Assembly: GCA_019915135.1 (NCBI GenBank)
Contig: JAHLMK010000008.1
Location: 1,240,001-1,304,000 of the forward strand
Length of the DNA stretch: 64,000 bases
From: Strobilurus pachycystidiatus
Lineage: Eukaryota > Basidiomycota > Agaricomycetes > Agaricales > Physalacriaceae
Reading direction: 5' to 3'
Below are positions 44,529 to 56,811 of the stretch, piece by piece. The translations under genes were made by a program, and so were the position numbers. Below the pieces are notes generated by a model that saw nothing but the letters and a program-made list of their open reading frames with translations, did no database searches and was not told the DNA's origin. Within the stretch, counting starts at the first letter, position 1; each line of letters begins with the position of its first letter.

Positions 44529-45488
44529 ATGAACCGGCCATGGTTCTCTAACAAATCGGTCGAGGGCAACATATTCCATGACCCACCCAAATCACCCTCT
44601 CCTGAGCCATATAAAGGGCCTCCGAGGGCCTTGACTGCCAATTGTCCGCGCCACATGACGCAGTGTTAGCGGGCATATACGCTCAAGTCGGCGATATCTC
44701 TGAGGGTCCAAGCAATGCACACGATGATCTCCGTTTTCTGCAGGCAGATCCGCTGCATGATGCCTACGACGGTTCTGTTATTGGACACGTCGTCCCCTCG
44801 AACCCCGCACTGCACCCCGAGACGCGAATGTCCCAGAGCCCGCCAACCAAACGAGAAGAGCAATTATGGAAGCAGCTTTCGAAGGTATTGGATCTCCAGT
44901 CGCAGATAGCTTCCCGACATATCCACATGGAGGGTATCGGTACAAAATCTAGCGATGGCAAGACGAAGAGCAAAAGTGCACATTCGCAGATCAATCTGTG
45001 GGAGGCGATGGGAAGCACTGAGAGAGTTTCCAGCGATCCCGGGCATGTGGTGGATGAGGACGAGGGCGTTGAGCTAAGTCCGGAAGCGGACGAGGAGAAT
45101 AGAAACAGGGAACGGGAAGAAGAGTTCGCCAAGTTGGCGCATCAATTCGAAGGGCGGAAGGAAGGGATCACCGAGATCATGGACCAGGTGCGCCACACTC
45201 GCGGCCTAAGACATCGCTTGCTGAACCTCATGATAGCTTGACCAATTATCGAAAGCTTTGACTAAGTTCCATCATCTCCAAGCGCCCAAGATCAATGTTG
45301 CGTCAGATTCTGCTTCGGGTTCATACGACAAGGCGCACCTATCCCCCATGACGAGTATGTCAACCATTGTACCCCATCCTGATCCACATCCTGTCCCTGG
45401 CCTCATAATCAACAAAATGGAACCGGGAACTCAGCCACACATGATTGATAGTCCGCTCTCGAGCCATTCTAAGTTCGAGCATCCTTAG
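44529..45488 (+). CDS. Hypothetical coiled-coil protein
   Basis: Not recognised. Proposed exons 44529-44662, 44713-45187 and 45237-45488 give 286 residues. The second intron is well supported: after EGITEIMDQ the next exon continues the heptad-like helix with LDQLSKALTKFHHL. The first intron (50 nt, GTGTTA donor) is less sure. A long charged helix (WKQLSKVLDLQSQIASRH.., later EEEFAKLAHQFEGRK) suggests a coiled coil; the C-terminus is Pro/His/Ser-rich and probably disordered. It starts 168 bp from the divergent amidohydrolase start codon. Could be a structural or adaptor protein; no function is claimed. Confidence 0.6.
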
Positions 45489-45971
45489 TGAGCATTAGCA
45501 AAAAGGACTAGCATCAGAACTACTATATATCTCATGTACATAATTACGATTCAGAAGTAATAACACGGAATACAGTCGGAACCATTCATTGGCACGCATG
45601 AGCAAAAGCGCTCTAGTAAACGCCGAAACACCCGCAAAAGCAATCAGCTTTTCCAAATCTGACGAGCCGGCTAGGTGGCGGTAAATAGGCATCGATGATT
45701 TTGAAGTTGCATTTGCCATCATTGGCGAACTATTGGCGACTTGTTTGCGTCACGATCACGATCGCGACATCTTGAACTGTATCCACCACCATCTGTAGGC
45801 TTTCACTGGTGCCCTGATTTGTCCAGCTCACAAGACACTTGACCACTCTCCTTGAGACCTTCTGCGCACCGTCGACTGCGCTTACCTCTACGCCGAGTCT
45901 CCTTAAAAGGCGTCAAAGCCTATCACAATCTTCTCCACCGAATCGTGACTGTTTCCCACTTGCTCGTTCAA

Positions 45972-47270
45972 ATGGCCGGTGTAAAATTGTGGGACCTTCC
46001 ACCCGTTCCTGCGGCTCTCAAGTCTGTCACGCCGTACCTGCAGCGCGCTGACGAGCTCAAGGACAAGGAGACCATCATGTCTTACTGGTGTACGTTCCGC
46101 ATTCCGAGAAGTGATCACCCAATTTCTGATAGCGAATCGGAAGGTGCATACTATGCGGCACAAGTGGGCATCGCTTTGAACGTCAAAGAGTCGAGCTGCA
46201 GAGAGTTTCTATTTGCCCTATTAAGCTTACTTGAGTCCATGAAAGAAGCAATCGGACCCAATGACGCGATCGATATGGAGTCTGCGAGTGCGGCCTACGT
46301 TGAGAACTTTGCTGTCAAAGTGTTCAGCATGGCTGATAACGAAGACAGACGTGGATCATCTACCAGGCGGGTCAAACTCCTTCTTCTGGCGTGCGATTGA
46401 CAACTTACACTTGCATTCTCAGAGGGACCGCAAAGAAGTTCCTCGCAGCCGCCCACTTTCTCGAAGTTTTATCCACATTCCCGAAGAGTGAACTATCAGA
46501 GCCGGTACGTGATATCGCTCAGAATGGAGGCAATGCGTCTGAACTTCAAATAGCACGAGGAAAAGATCAAATATGCAAAGTGGAAGGCGGCCGACATAGC
46601 GAAAGCATTCCGCGAGGGACGGAAACCAACGCCGGGACCAGCCAACGCGGAGCCTGAAGTCGAGCAGGAGCAGGGAACAAACGCCTTCGGTCCTCCTCCT
46701 CCTGCGGCTCCCACTTTTGAGCTTGAGGCATCCTCTGAAGTCGCAACACCGTCCATTTTGCCTCCCCCAGATCTCCTCTCTCAAGATTGGCATCCAACCC
46801 CCACGTCTCCACCTTGGAGCACAACCGCCACACCTGGTCTGAACACGGCCACACCTGGGACTCCCCTGGGTGACATAGTACCACCCGTCGTTCCTCCTGG
46901 TCCAGGACCACTTCAAGGCGGCGGCTCTCTAGACAGTACGCAGAGCATCATCGACGGGGATCTTGGCGAGAAGGAAGAGCACTTTCCAGCACCCATTGCG
47001 CCGCCTGCAATTCCCAGTGTACCGCCTACGAATCCCAGTACACTACCTGCTATACCCAGTGCACCGCCTGCTATCTCGTACACCCCTCAAGTTGTACCTT
47101 CGGCACCTACACTTTTGGAACCAGAACCAGAACACCCAGAACCAGAGCTTTCACCTGCTCTTGTCAAGTTGGTTCAGAAACATTGCCGTTACGCGATCAG
47201 CGCTCTCGACTACGAGGACCGCGAGCAAGCGAGGAAGGAGTTGAGAGCGGCCTTGAAAGCTCTTGAATGA
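45972..47270 (+). CDS. VTA1: Vta1 (LIP5), activator of the Vps4 ATPase
   Basis: Late endosomal ESCRT-III/Vps4 cofactor needed to form multivesicular bodies. Proposed exons 45972-46089, 46144-46366, 46423-46504 and 46560-47270 give 377 residues. The N-terminal MIT-like helices start with LPPVPAALKSVTPYLQRADE and YWCAYYAAQVGIALNVKE, followed by TAKKFLAAAHFLEVLSTFP and KIKYAKWKAADIAKAFREGR, all conserved in Vta1. A long Pro-rich linker (PPAIPSVPP, PTNPSTLPAIP) leads to the C-terminal VSL domain (LVKLVQKHCRYAISALDYED.. KELRAALKALE), which binds Vps4. The second intron appears to be GC-AG; a GT-AG alternative (46351-46424) also keeps the frame but removes five conserved-looking residues. Tail-to-tail with an alpha-arrestin. 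Confidence 0.9.
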
Positions 47271-47408
47271 ATATTTCATCTGGCATGGCGGTATACAGTA
47301 GGATTCTTACGCTCTGTATATTATTGTATCGTCGTTATACACATCTCTGTCATCTAAACGTGCTGTATAATCTATTGTACATCACTCAAAGTTCACCGTT
47401 GTATAAGT

Positions 47409-50400
47409 TTAAGTCTGAAGGCTTTGCTCCTTCTGCATCTGCTCCAACTGGCGTATCTTCTCTTTGACAGACAACGGCGCGACAGGCTTCAAGTCTGCCA
47501 CAATAGCTTTGAGCTGGTCAGGGACTAAGGTAGGAAGATGATGTGAGTGGTCCCCCAAGGGCAACATGGACTTGTCTAGCGCGGCGGACGGAGGTGGCGG
47601 CCGGACGTCAGGCCCGGGTGCAGTTATCGACTTGTCAGCCATGACAGATGGTGAAGAAGCCCCAGAAGAAGATTGGCGTTCGAATTGCGCGGCGGCTTCG
47701 AACACAGTCTTGCCTCGTGTGCGCGGTGGGGGCGGGGAAGGGACAGCTGACGTGCCTGCAGGCAAAGAAGGAGTAGTGAATGTAGGTATAAGTGCAGAAG
47801 AGGGAGGGTGTGATGACGGTAGTTCTGGGGGTTTAGGTAGTTCTGGGCGACCTCCATCGTGTCGGACGACAGAAAATAGAGGGCGTTCTGCCTTGTCCTC
47901 CTCGTGAGGATCAGATCCTATTGACGTCCTACTCGATCGAGAGGAGGTGCGACTGAAGCCACACGTACACCCGGAGCCAGAACTTCCCGACGAACTGGCC
48001 TTCTCCATAGGCATGGACGCGAACTCGACGGTATCTGGAATCTGGTCTCTCGGGCGGAAATACGAGTCTTGGATGACCGGAGATGCAGAGCCAGACCGTC
48101 CATCGGCAGACCCCGTCGTGGAGTCTGTGTTGATTCTTGTCAACGGATTCACTTCCCCGGCAGCTTGCATCTTCTCCTGTACTCGTTGGGCAAACGAGGA
48201 GCAGACTTTCGGAGCAGAAGATATGAGATTTTCCGGCGGTGGACGCGGTGTGAGTGAATTTCCGATAATCGTATCATCTTCCCCGCTTGCAGGTTCTCCG
48301 TGGGCATCGTCGCCATGAGAGGCATAGTAGAGGTCCGCAAAACGGTTTCCCTGTTCGCCATACCGAGCGTCAATGCGCGCGGAACTGATAGCATGCTGAA
48401 CCACTTCATCGGTATCTTCGGAAATGGAAAGGTTTCCTAGCTGCCTGGTAGCGTGTAGGCTCTGCTGCGAATCGCAGACGCCGTCGTACGCGCCGTCGAC
48501 ATCTATACTGGTGTCGCCATCGCTCTCCTCCGAGATCGAGTTTCCCTCGTCCGATCCATCTTGCTCCTCACTTTCCGATTCTTCGAGTGACTGCAGCATG
48601 GCGCCAATCATATACGCTTCCGAGGATCGAATAGTGTCGTGCTGCGACGGAATAGGGATACTAGCTTCGCATGCTCGAAGGGGATATGTGGGCGGGGGAT
48701 CAATGGACAGGAAACTGACAATTTTGATGGGGAGGGCCACACTGATATCAGAGCCTAAAGGACCAGCACAGACGGACACCTGCAATTCGTATTCGACTTC
48801 GATTAAGCGACCTCTTGGCATGGTGAGGGCATCGGGCTAAGATATAGTACACGATATTCGTGAGAAACGGTTTTCAAGAATGTCGAGGCCAACTGACTTA
48901 CAGGTAAGGGTAGGAAGTGGCTGAACTCTTGGGTTTCGCCTGGCAAGACGCCAGTCCACCAGCCTTTCGCGCTAGCGTGGCCCCGGGCGCCGCGGTGACC
49001 CATTTGCAGGGTACTTTCCGCAACCTGTCTTTCTGTCGTTGATGTCTGGCACGCATCCGGATCGTTGTCGCCAGGGTGGACATCGACGTCAAGATATTCT
49101 CGGGCTTTGAAAAAGACCGTTTTACGAACAAGTGTGAGTGTCAGGCTTCTGATCGTCTTCTTGGAGTAATTCGTGACATGCGCATTGACAGAACATTGTT
49201 GACCAGCAACCCAATGCAGACGATGCAAGGACGCGGATAGTGTGACTTTGCCACTGCCGCCCATGAAGAAACCTTTTGTGAGAGTGCTTCGTATCGGAGA
49301 AGAAGACGGGGCAAGGATCGCAGAGGGGTTGAGGCGTGGCCAAATTTCGCAATCTCGGTAGAAATGCGCAATTGAACGCTTTCCAGTTTCAAGCTCCTTC
49401 ACCTTGATAGAGCTATCGAATTAGAGACGTCAAGATTTGACTTGACTAGCGTAGGGCATGCAGAACTCACAACATGGCAATATAGCGAACGGTTAAAGCC
49501 GAGTGTGAATGAAGGACGCCCTTCGGTTTACCGCCGTCGCCGTCTAAGGGAAGCTCCATCGAAAATGGGAAGATATAAACGCCTTCCTTCGCTTGTGAAA
49601 AGTCCTCGGTGTCGGGCGGGGAGTCGTACATCACAGCATGGTCACCGGAAATATCGGAAAGAAGTGTAGACGCCTGATAGAACGTGTGACGGTCTCCTTG
49701 GCCGCTAATGCACTCAAAGCCGATTACTCGAATTTTTCCACCAGATATGAGAACGATAGACTCCTTTCTCGCTCGCTTCCTGACGCGTATCTTGACGCTG
49801 CCTCGCAAGTATCCTCCTTCGACACAAGTCTTGCTGTTTAGAATGATATCAACCTCGACGCGAGCACGAGGCTTGGCTTGCTCCAAAGTGGTCTTGTCAG
49901 CTTGGCTAGTACGTGTCGATGTGGGCGCCACAATAGCATTGGGCTTGAGACGGGCATGGGAGTTTCCAAGGATAGATCTCAGTTCAGCGGCATTTCGCCC
50001 AGAAGAAGCGCCGACTGTCAGAAGGGTACCATGTCGAGAGAGCGTAGCGTCTTCGGATAATTTGTAGTCTGCGGAGGGATTCGTATCTTGTGCAATTCTC
50101 TGGCTAGGCGGTATTGCATCTGGAATGATTCGCTGTCCAGTCTTGAAGCCGGAGCCTGTGGCATCCAGTTCCACCATCGCGTCTCCGTTCTCTGCAGCTA
50201 GAAGACCTCGCATGGAGATGGTCGACCTCAAGGATGAGAACCTAGAATCGCTTTCTTCGTCGAGTGACTGGCGGATGTCGTCCGAATAGTGGCGGTCTGA
50301 TGCGTGCTGCTGAAGTTCGGGAAACATGGCGATGCAAGGGGGTCCATCGGCAGTGTTACTGCGACTTCGAATTCTGGCAATGTCAATTCCCAGTCCAGGC

Positions 50401-50420
50401 AGAGAAATGGGTTCAGGCAT
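47409..50420 (-). CDS. Alpha-arrestin (ART-like ubiquitin-ligase adaptor)
   Basis: Adaptor that links plasma-membrane transporters to a Rsp5/Nedd4-type ubiquitin ligase. Three exons, 50420-49471, 49412-48902 and 48836-47409, giving 962 residues. An N-terminal disordered part precedes an arrestin N fold (about 190-320: RARVEVDIILNSKTCVEGGYLRG, RVIGFECISGQGDRHTFYQ, GVYIFPFSMELP). An arrestin C fold follows (about 360-530: SGKVTLSASLHRLHWVAGQ, SVNAHVTNYSKKTIRSLTL, LPGETQEFSHFLPLP, LIEVEYELQVSV). A PPTY motif (535-538) right after the C fold is a canonical WW-domain ligand. The remaining 420 residues are Ser/Pro/acidic and likely phosphorylated. The start lies 142 bp from the divergent Pop3 start. 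Confidence 0.87.
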
Positions 50421-50562
50421 GATATCGCCTTGGAAGATCGCGACGTAGGAGTGACTTGGGCCAATACGATGTTTCGGGAGATGTCAATGGTGGTTGGTCA
50501 AGCTTCAAGAGCCTGGCATGGCACGTGCCGACACCATTGGTCTCTTCCTTTCAGCTGCTGTC
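50421..50562. promoter_or_regulatory. Short divergent promoter, alpha-arrestin / POP3
   Basis: Only 142 bp separate the proposed start codons of the alpha-arrestin (minus) and the RNase P subunit gene (plus), so both promoters must be here or overlap the first exons. No TATA box is visible. The distance depends on the chosen Pop3 start; an in-frame ATG further upstream would shorten it. Confidence 0.45.
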
Positions 50563-51622
50563 ATGTCGGCCAGGACTCACACCCACGTATCCAATCGAGA
50601 AAGGCCGCAGCACAAGGGAAAGGAAACGAAGACCGTGTTCAAAGGCGTACTTGATAATCCGTTTCGTATCCGATGGTACTTGGCCATATCCCACCTTTTC
50701 CATGTCAATAATTGCGTCTCAGGCCGTCTGTCCCCGTGAACATGCAGAACTTGATTCTTTCTCAACTTATCTTGCTCCTCGAAGAGTTGTCAGTCTACAA
50801 TCGCGAGCGCAGCGAGGACACTCGCAAACGGAAACGCGACGCAAATGCGGATCTCCCTCGCAAAAAGCGCAAATTAGACCCCAAAGCACAGGATCCAGTC
50901 GCACCAACCCCAGGAAAACAATCTACAGAGGAAGACGTGCCGGCAGAGACATCGTCCCCTGGTGTTCCCGACCCACCACCACCCTCTAAACCCGCGCCAC
51001 GGGTTCTCGAGCATCTTGTCATGGGTATAAATGCTGTGACCAAAAGGCTCGAACAGCAGATACAGAGAGCTCGCCACACTGTGACCGTCTCTACCTCTAA
51101 CGCAGAACCTTCCAACACTGCCGCCGCGCCTTCCATCAGATATATCTTCGCTTGTAGGGCCGATGTCGATCCACCCATCCTCATAGACCACATTCCACAT
51201 CTCGTCGCGTCATTCAACTCTTGGCAACCCACAGAGGCCATCAAGCTTGTTCCTCTTCCGAAAGGTGCCGAGATCACGCTTGCAGAGTGTCTCAGTGTGC
51301 GCAGAGTAGCCGTGTTTGCTTTTGATGTAGGTACATGGTCTTTTTCTTTCTACTGGGGCTCACCGTCGATGCACAGACTGAACTTAAGGATCTCTCTACG
51401 CTATCTTCTCTGCTTGAATCGATACCATCCCTAGCAGCCTCATGGCTTACACCGCCCACACGCACATCAATCATTCCGACACACATCAAACAGGTTCAGA
51501 CTTCGGCTCCCAAGGATATGAGGGCTGCGAAGGAGGATAGAAATGCCGGTCGAGCCAATGCGAAGAAAAAGAAGGGAGCCAAAGCTACGGCTCCTCCAGA
51601 GGCCGCTGGCGAGTCTGTGTAG
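50563..51622 (+). CDS. POP3: RNase P/MRP subunit Pop3-like
   Basis: Predicted protein subunit of nuclear RNase P and RNase MRP, which process pre-tRNA 5' ends and pre-rRNA. Three exons, 50563-50675, 50723-51326 and 51377-51622, giving 320 residues. The first exon was found because VFKGVLDNPFRIRW joins in frame to PSVPVNMQNLILSQLILLLEE, a conserved start of this family. The central part has HLVMGINAVTKRLEQQIQ, YIFACRADVDPPILIDHIP and IKLVPLPKGAEITLAECL, matching the L7Ae-like Pop3 fold. A basic segment (RKRKRDANAD.. RKKRKLD) and a lysine-rich C-terminus fit RNA binding and nuclear location. Confidence 0.82.
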
Positions 51623-51839
51623 TGCATCATACGTGTTTCAGCTGTACCTCTTCCTGTGTCTTGACGTTCGTGGGCTTGTCCGTAAATATGTACCCGCGAC
51701 AAAATCGCCGCTCTCGTGATTCATGATCATACGCGGAATCTACCGATCAGCAGACCGTGTCTGCCTTGTTCTCTTACCGTCATGCTACGGCAGTGAACCC
51801 ATTCAATACGCTTACTGCTCCATAACCGCTCCAACTAAC

Positions 51840-53244
51840 ATGTTCATCGCAATAATCGGAACTCAGGCGTCTGGAAAATCCACCGTAGAGGACTACCTCG
51901 TAGTGAAGGAGGGCTTCACACCCATCCTACTAACGACTGACTACGTGCGTCTTACCATCATTATAGTGAAGCTGAATGATACATATTGCTGCTACCAGGA
52001 ATATGAGATGAGACACTCTCGACGATCCTCGATATCCACAGAGGTATCCGGTGATACTACCCTCCCGAACGAAGAAGAGGTCGTCGCGAAACATCTTTCC
52101 TTTCTCTCCCTTGAGCCCAGTCCTATTCCAAGTCCTTATAAACTCAGGAGTAGCCTCGCAATGACCCTTACATTCTCATCCACGTCCGACATGCTCGAGC
52201 ATATCACACGGAACTGGCGCAGTAAATTCGTGACTTCAGACCTTCGCACTCGAGATTTGATCGAGCCGTTCACCAAGCGACCTTTCTTCATGCTACTCAA
52301 CGTCGACGCCCCGCTATTTACGCGCTTCAAGCGCTCAGCCAGGTCAGTGCTATACGATCACCCCAGATATCCTACCGACGGCCCGAACTAGCTCGAGCCT
52401 CGAGGACTTTGTGCGGACGGACGACCAACTCGTGTTTGGAGGGCCAAAGAAATCATCGCTCTCTGGAATAGGAGATTTGGTGCATCTGAACATCATCAAC
52501 AACTTCCCCACTATCTCGGACTTGAATTTTCACCTGAGTCAGCTCAACGTACTGGATCCAATACATCTTCGGCCAAACTGGGATACTTATTTTATGGTGC
52601 GTAGAATTCAAGCCTCATATATGTGTAGCCTCTTGATGAATGACTGCTAGACCCTTGCGTCTCTTGCATCCCAGAGATCGAACTGCATGAAGAGGAGAGT
52701 CGGTGCCATCTTGGTTAGAGATAACCGCATCGTAGCGACCGGGTCTGTCGCTTATTCTCTCTTGCAAGTGTCTACTCACTGCGGCGTATAGGTACAACGG
52801 GACGCCACGCCATCTCTTGAATTGTAACGAAGGAGGTTGCCCGCACTGCAATAAAACAACTATCGCAGGTGACGAAACGGACCATTGTATCTGTCTACAT
52901 GCAGAGGAAAACGCATTGTTAGAAGCTGGAAGGGAGCGTGTTGGTGCCGGATCAGTGCTGTACTGCAACACGTAAGTTCTGACTCGACCGACCACGCTGT
53001 ATGCAAATGACCTTGTGCAGATGCCCATGCTTGAAGTGCACTGTAAAGATAATACAAACCGGGGTTACCGCTGTGGTCTACAACCTGTCGTACAAAGTGT
53101 CAGAAAAGTATTTCCCCGACTTGCAAGTTTGACTGACCTTTTGACAGTGATGCTGCATCAGCAGCCCTGTTTGAACAGGCTGGTATAGACCTTCGACGTC
53201 ATCCCCCTTCCTCTAGTACATTTCTCAAATTCCCAATGTATTAG
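51840..53244 (+). CDS. DCD1: Deoxycytidylate deaminase with N-terminal P-loop domain
   Basis: Converts dCMP to dUMP, supplying thymidylate synthase. Seven exons: 51840-51944, 51999-52342, 52392-52596, 52651-52742, 52792-52971, 53021-53107, 53148-53244, giving 369 residues. The C-terminal half is the zinc cytidine/dCMP deaminase fold: KRRVGAILVRDNRIVATGYN, HAEE (H285 zinc ligand, E287 proton shuttle) and PCLKC (C312, C315). The N-terminal half (about 170 residues) begins IIGTQASGKSTVEDYLV, an intact Walker A, and resembles a nucleotide-kinase P-loop domain; fungal Dcd1 proteins are known to carry such an extension. A bound-nucleotide regulatory role for it is inference. It ends 151 bp from the converging TTI1 gene. 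Confidence 0.88.
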
Positions 53245-53395
53245 AGTGATTTTGCGAGGACATCTATGCCAACTGGCGCATAAATGCCTCAGCCAAAAAT
53301 CCAACACATATATCCCAGCAAAAGAATACTCTATTAGACTCGTACCAATATATATATATACTTATATCACAATCTAGACTACAAGATCTTGTATT

Positions 53396-56300
53396 TCAGA
53401 TACACAATACCTTACATATCAGAGCCGCGTTTTCCTCGATATCCCACCTGGCTTGGCGCAACGACCGTGTTTTTATCGACAAGTCCCGACACGTCGCGTA
53501 CAACCCCAACCAGACAGCGTCAGCGTTATTCTCTCCAGCAGCGATATAGAGATCCCGGGCGCATTCTTGAAGCTCTTCGTGTGCACTAGAATGGAGGAAC
53601 CGACGAAAGGAGACTATTAGTTCCCATACAGAGGTGTCCTTCGGATCGACTCCCTTCATCGCTGCAGTCATTGTTCGCAGTAAGGACTTATACAACCGAT
53701 GCGAATGCGTATACGCCGATTCTGTCCCAACTGCGCCTACCCCACGCCTCGCCAACGCACTCGCCGAGTCACTTTTATCCAACTTGGCGAGCATCACTTT
53801 GAACTGCGGCCAAACATCGTCCCATATTCGCCTATACATAAATGTGCCGACGTGACTTGAGAGGGCCTCAATGAGGGATGCAGCGGCGCTTATGACGAAC
53901 GGCTCGGGATCGGAGAGGCGGTTCAGGATGAACGGCCAGGCAGAGTGGATGGAGGGAAGGATGGCATTGCCTGGGAGGACTGTTACAGACGACGAGAGAA
54001 GGTCGAGGATTCGGGCGCGGATGGTAGGAGAGGGATGGGTTAGGTAGTACAAGGACCGCGAAACAATCTGTTTCGTCAGAAGCTGCGTCGGAGTCTGCGG
54101 TGGCCCATCCATGGATTCGTCCCCAGTAGCGTCCTCTTGCTTGTCGTGAGGTTGATCCTTGCCCCAAGCAGTGCGAGGAGTGGGACCAAGATCTTCCCTG
54201 TCTGTTTCTTCTTCCGAGTTGTTGTGCCTATGTCCGAACCACTCGAAAAACTCCTCGAAATCCTGAGCAGGCATATATGGAGGCGGACGAGACACTGCTG
54301 GTTGAAGATCCGCTGCGTCCTCTTTGATGACCTTCGTCACTTCCACCAGAACCTCTATGAGCCCTTCGACCAGAACGTGATAACCGTGATAGTCATCCAA
54401 ACGGTCAAAACACTCCTCGACAACATCACCAGCCTTGTCCACAATACTGTCTCCCACCAAACGGACCATGATTACCAACACCTTGGTAGCGTCAACATCC
54501 AGCCAGCGCCTCGTTAGGCGACGAGATACCGAGTTGAGAACATAATCAAAGTTTGACAAGAGCAGGTTCCCAACCGATGCATAGGATGTCGAAAGAGTAA
54601 TAAAACTCAGAGAGGCAAGGGCTGTGCTAGACAGATGGGAGATCGAGGATACGAGGGAGTGCAAGATGGGGTACAGCGTGTCGATGAAGAGGGTACCAAA
54701 GCGAGCTTGCAAAATACCAGCGCAGATTGCTATAAGCTGCAACAGCAGTGATCTGTGAAGCATTGGCTGAGGTCCTGCTCCGGAGCGTCGTTCCCCGGAA
54801 GCAATAGTGACAATGTTCAGCGTCTCGTTGACCTGATGAACACCTTTTACATGCGTGACTTCGAGTGTGGCGTCACTCTGGTCTTCCTCTGTAGCTGGTT
54901 TGTCAAGTAGATGAGCATCTGAGTGGTCCCAGAGATGGCCGGTAATTTTGGAGAGAGCCCTCGCTAACTGTAAGAGGCGCTTGCTTTTCGGGTAGTCCAA
55001 GGCTTCCAAAGTCATGCTCGAAAGCAAGCTTATATGCGCACATCCCTCTAGCAGCCTACATGCACACCACACAGCAGCAACCGATCTCGGTCCAGAACCA
55101 CTCTGTCCAACGCCGACAAACCACTCGACTGAGAACAGGCATCCGTCTCCAGCGGCTCTTCCAAGCGCGTGGAACATCTTCACCAATGCCATGTACGTGC
55201 TCCGCTGCGAGACATTTTTCATCATGACTTCAGGGAACACCGGCCATTCCTGGTCTGTTCCGCGCTCCAGCATAAGCGACGCGCTAGACATCGCCGTTAC
55301 TATGACCGCTGGGCTTACGAATTCGAGAACGGAGAGTAAACGCCATCCCCATTTCTCGATACCGCCGGTGGGTCCAAGTAGCCTAGCGAGCTCCGATGAA
55401 ATCGCATTCAATTGAGGGGAGGGGTCGGCTTCATTTGTCGTGGTAAGACGGCATACGGCCTCAACAAGGCCGGCAACATGCTCCACTTTCGCATCAGCCA
55501 TGAGCGGAAGCAAACGGGGAAGCGCAAGGAGGTTATCTCTCGTGTGAAGCATCAACGTTTGCACATAGACATGATGCGCCTTTGAAGACGGCGAGAGGAG
55601 GCCGAGAAGGGCACGGTCTGCTTCGGAAGAGACAGAGGCAAAGTCGTTGATGGAAAGGGAGAGTAGGAATGATAACAGAAGCGTCTGCGATTGCGGTAAC
55701 GTAGTAGGTGTGGCGCTGAGTATAGTGGAGCTCATTTGAGCAAGGCTGATGAGGGCGTGTGGTGAAGGATGTTTGACGAGAGGAGTCAACGCATTGAGTG
55801 CAATATGGAGTTGCGAGGAAGTTCCATGGAGCCACGAAGAGGTTCGTTTGGTACCATACGGTACCCTATCCGACGAGTCAGAATCTGGCGAGTCGTAGAC
55901 CAGGGTGATCAAGCCCTCCAAATCCTGTACAGGTCGTATAGCACCATCCTGCGTACATATATCATCTCCTATCGACTTGATGACAATCTCTGTCAGTGTC
56001 CGGAGTGCGTGAGAGACGAGATTGCCATTAGCCCAACCTTTGCGAGTAGAATTGAGAGCCAGCTTCGTAGTCGTACTGACTACTCCTGGCAAGACAGATG
56101 GCAGGAGATGATCTGGAAGATATGTGGAGATGAGGAGGTGTGTGACCCGGAGGCAAGCAACTTGTAAGGCGAGAGAGTCTGAGTCCGTAGTTACGAGAAG
56201 CGAATTCAGGGTTTGGCCAACGATGGGGACAGTTTTCGAAGAACGAGCAAATTTAACAAACATCTCAACGCGAGGTTGAGCAAAGTATGCATATCGCTGT

Positions 56301-56811
56301 TCTTCCTCCTCGTCGCGTGGTCGCAAGAGCGTGTATAAGCAGCGCGCTGCCGCTTCCTTGGTTTCGTCATCTCGTTGTTTCGTCGGACCTTCAATCCCGC
56401 CTAGTATGGCGCCTGACAGCATAAAAATCTGCTGCCAAGTAGCGGTGTCACATGTCCACCACCAATCTTGACAAAGTAGCTCCAAGGACAGGAGGATCTT
56501 CTCGAGTATTTGGTTGGGAATGTTGTCGGAAGTATTCCGCTTCAGGATGGATGAGATAGGGAAGAACGTATATGACAACAAGGACTCGGACAGGATGGTT
56601 CCCGACGCGTGAATGTCGCGAAGGGTGGCGATGAGTTCAGACAAAAGTCGCGACGTTTTCGAGATGGTGGCCGGCGTCAGGCTCGCAGAGCCCAACAAGG
56701 GAACACATGTTGCTTTTAGCTAGTATCGATTAGATTGTGTTGACCCCCAAGTCGGGAGAGCTTTCTTACCCTCTGAAAAACAGGCTTGGGCGGCGCTTCT
56801 GAGTCTGTCAT
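53396..56811 (-). CDS. TTI1: Tti1, TELO2-interacting protein 1 (TTT complex)
   Basis: HEAT-repeat subunit of the Tel2-Tti1-Tti2 complex, which with Hsp90 stabilises PIKK kinases (TOR, ATM/ATR, SMG1). Two exons, 56811-56770 and 56719-53396, giving 1121 residues, the family size. The small first exon encodes MTDSEAPPKPVFQR and joins in frame to LKATCVPLLGSASL. The protein is almost wholly helical, with HEAT-like segments (LISLAQMSSTILSATPTTLP, PILHSLVSSISHLSSTALAS, PSTIRARILDLLSSSVTVLP-like repeats) and an acidic insertion (SEEETDREDLGPTPRTAWG) in the C-terminal third. Divergent from the PABA synthase gene by 308 bp. Confidence 0.85.

Noticed and set aside
53348..53362. TATATATATATA run as a promoter TATA box
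   Set aside because: It lies between two converging 3' ends; it is more likely a simple repeat or 3'-end AT-rich signal.
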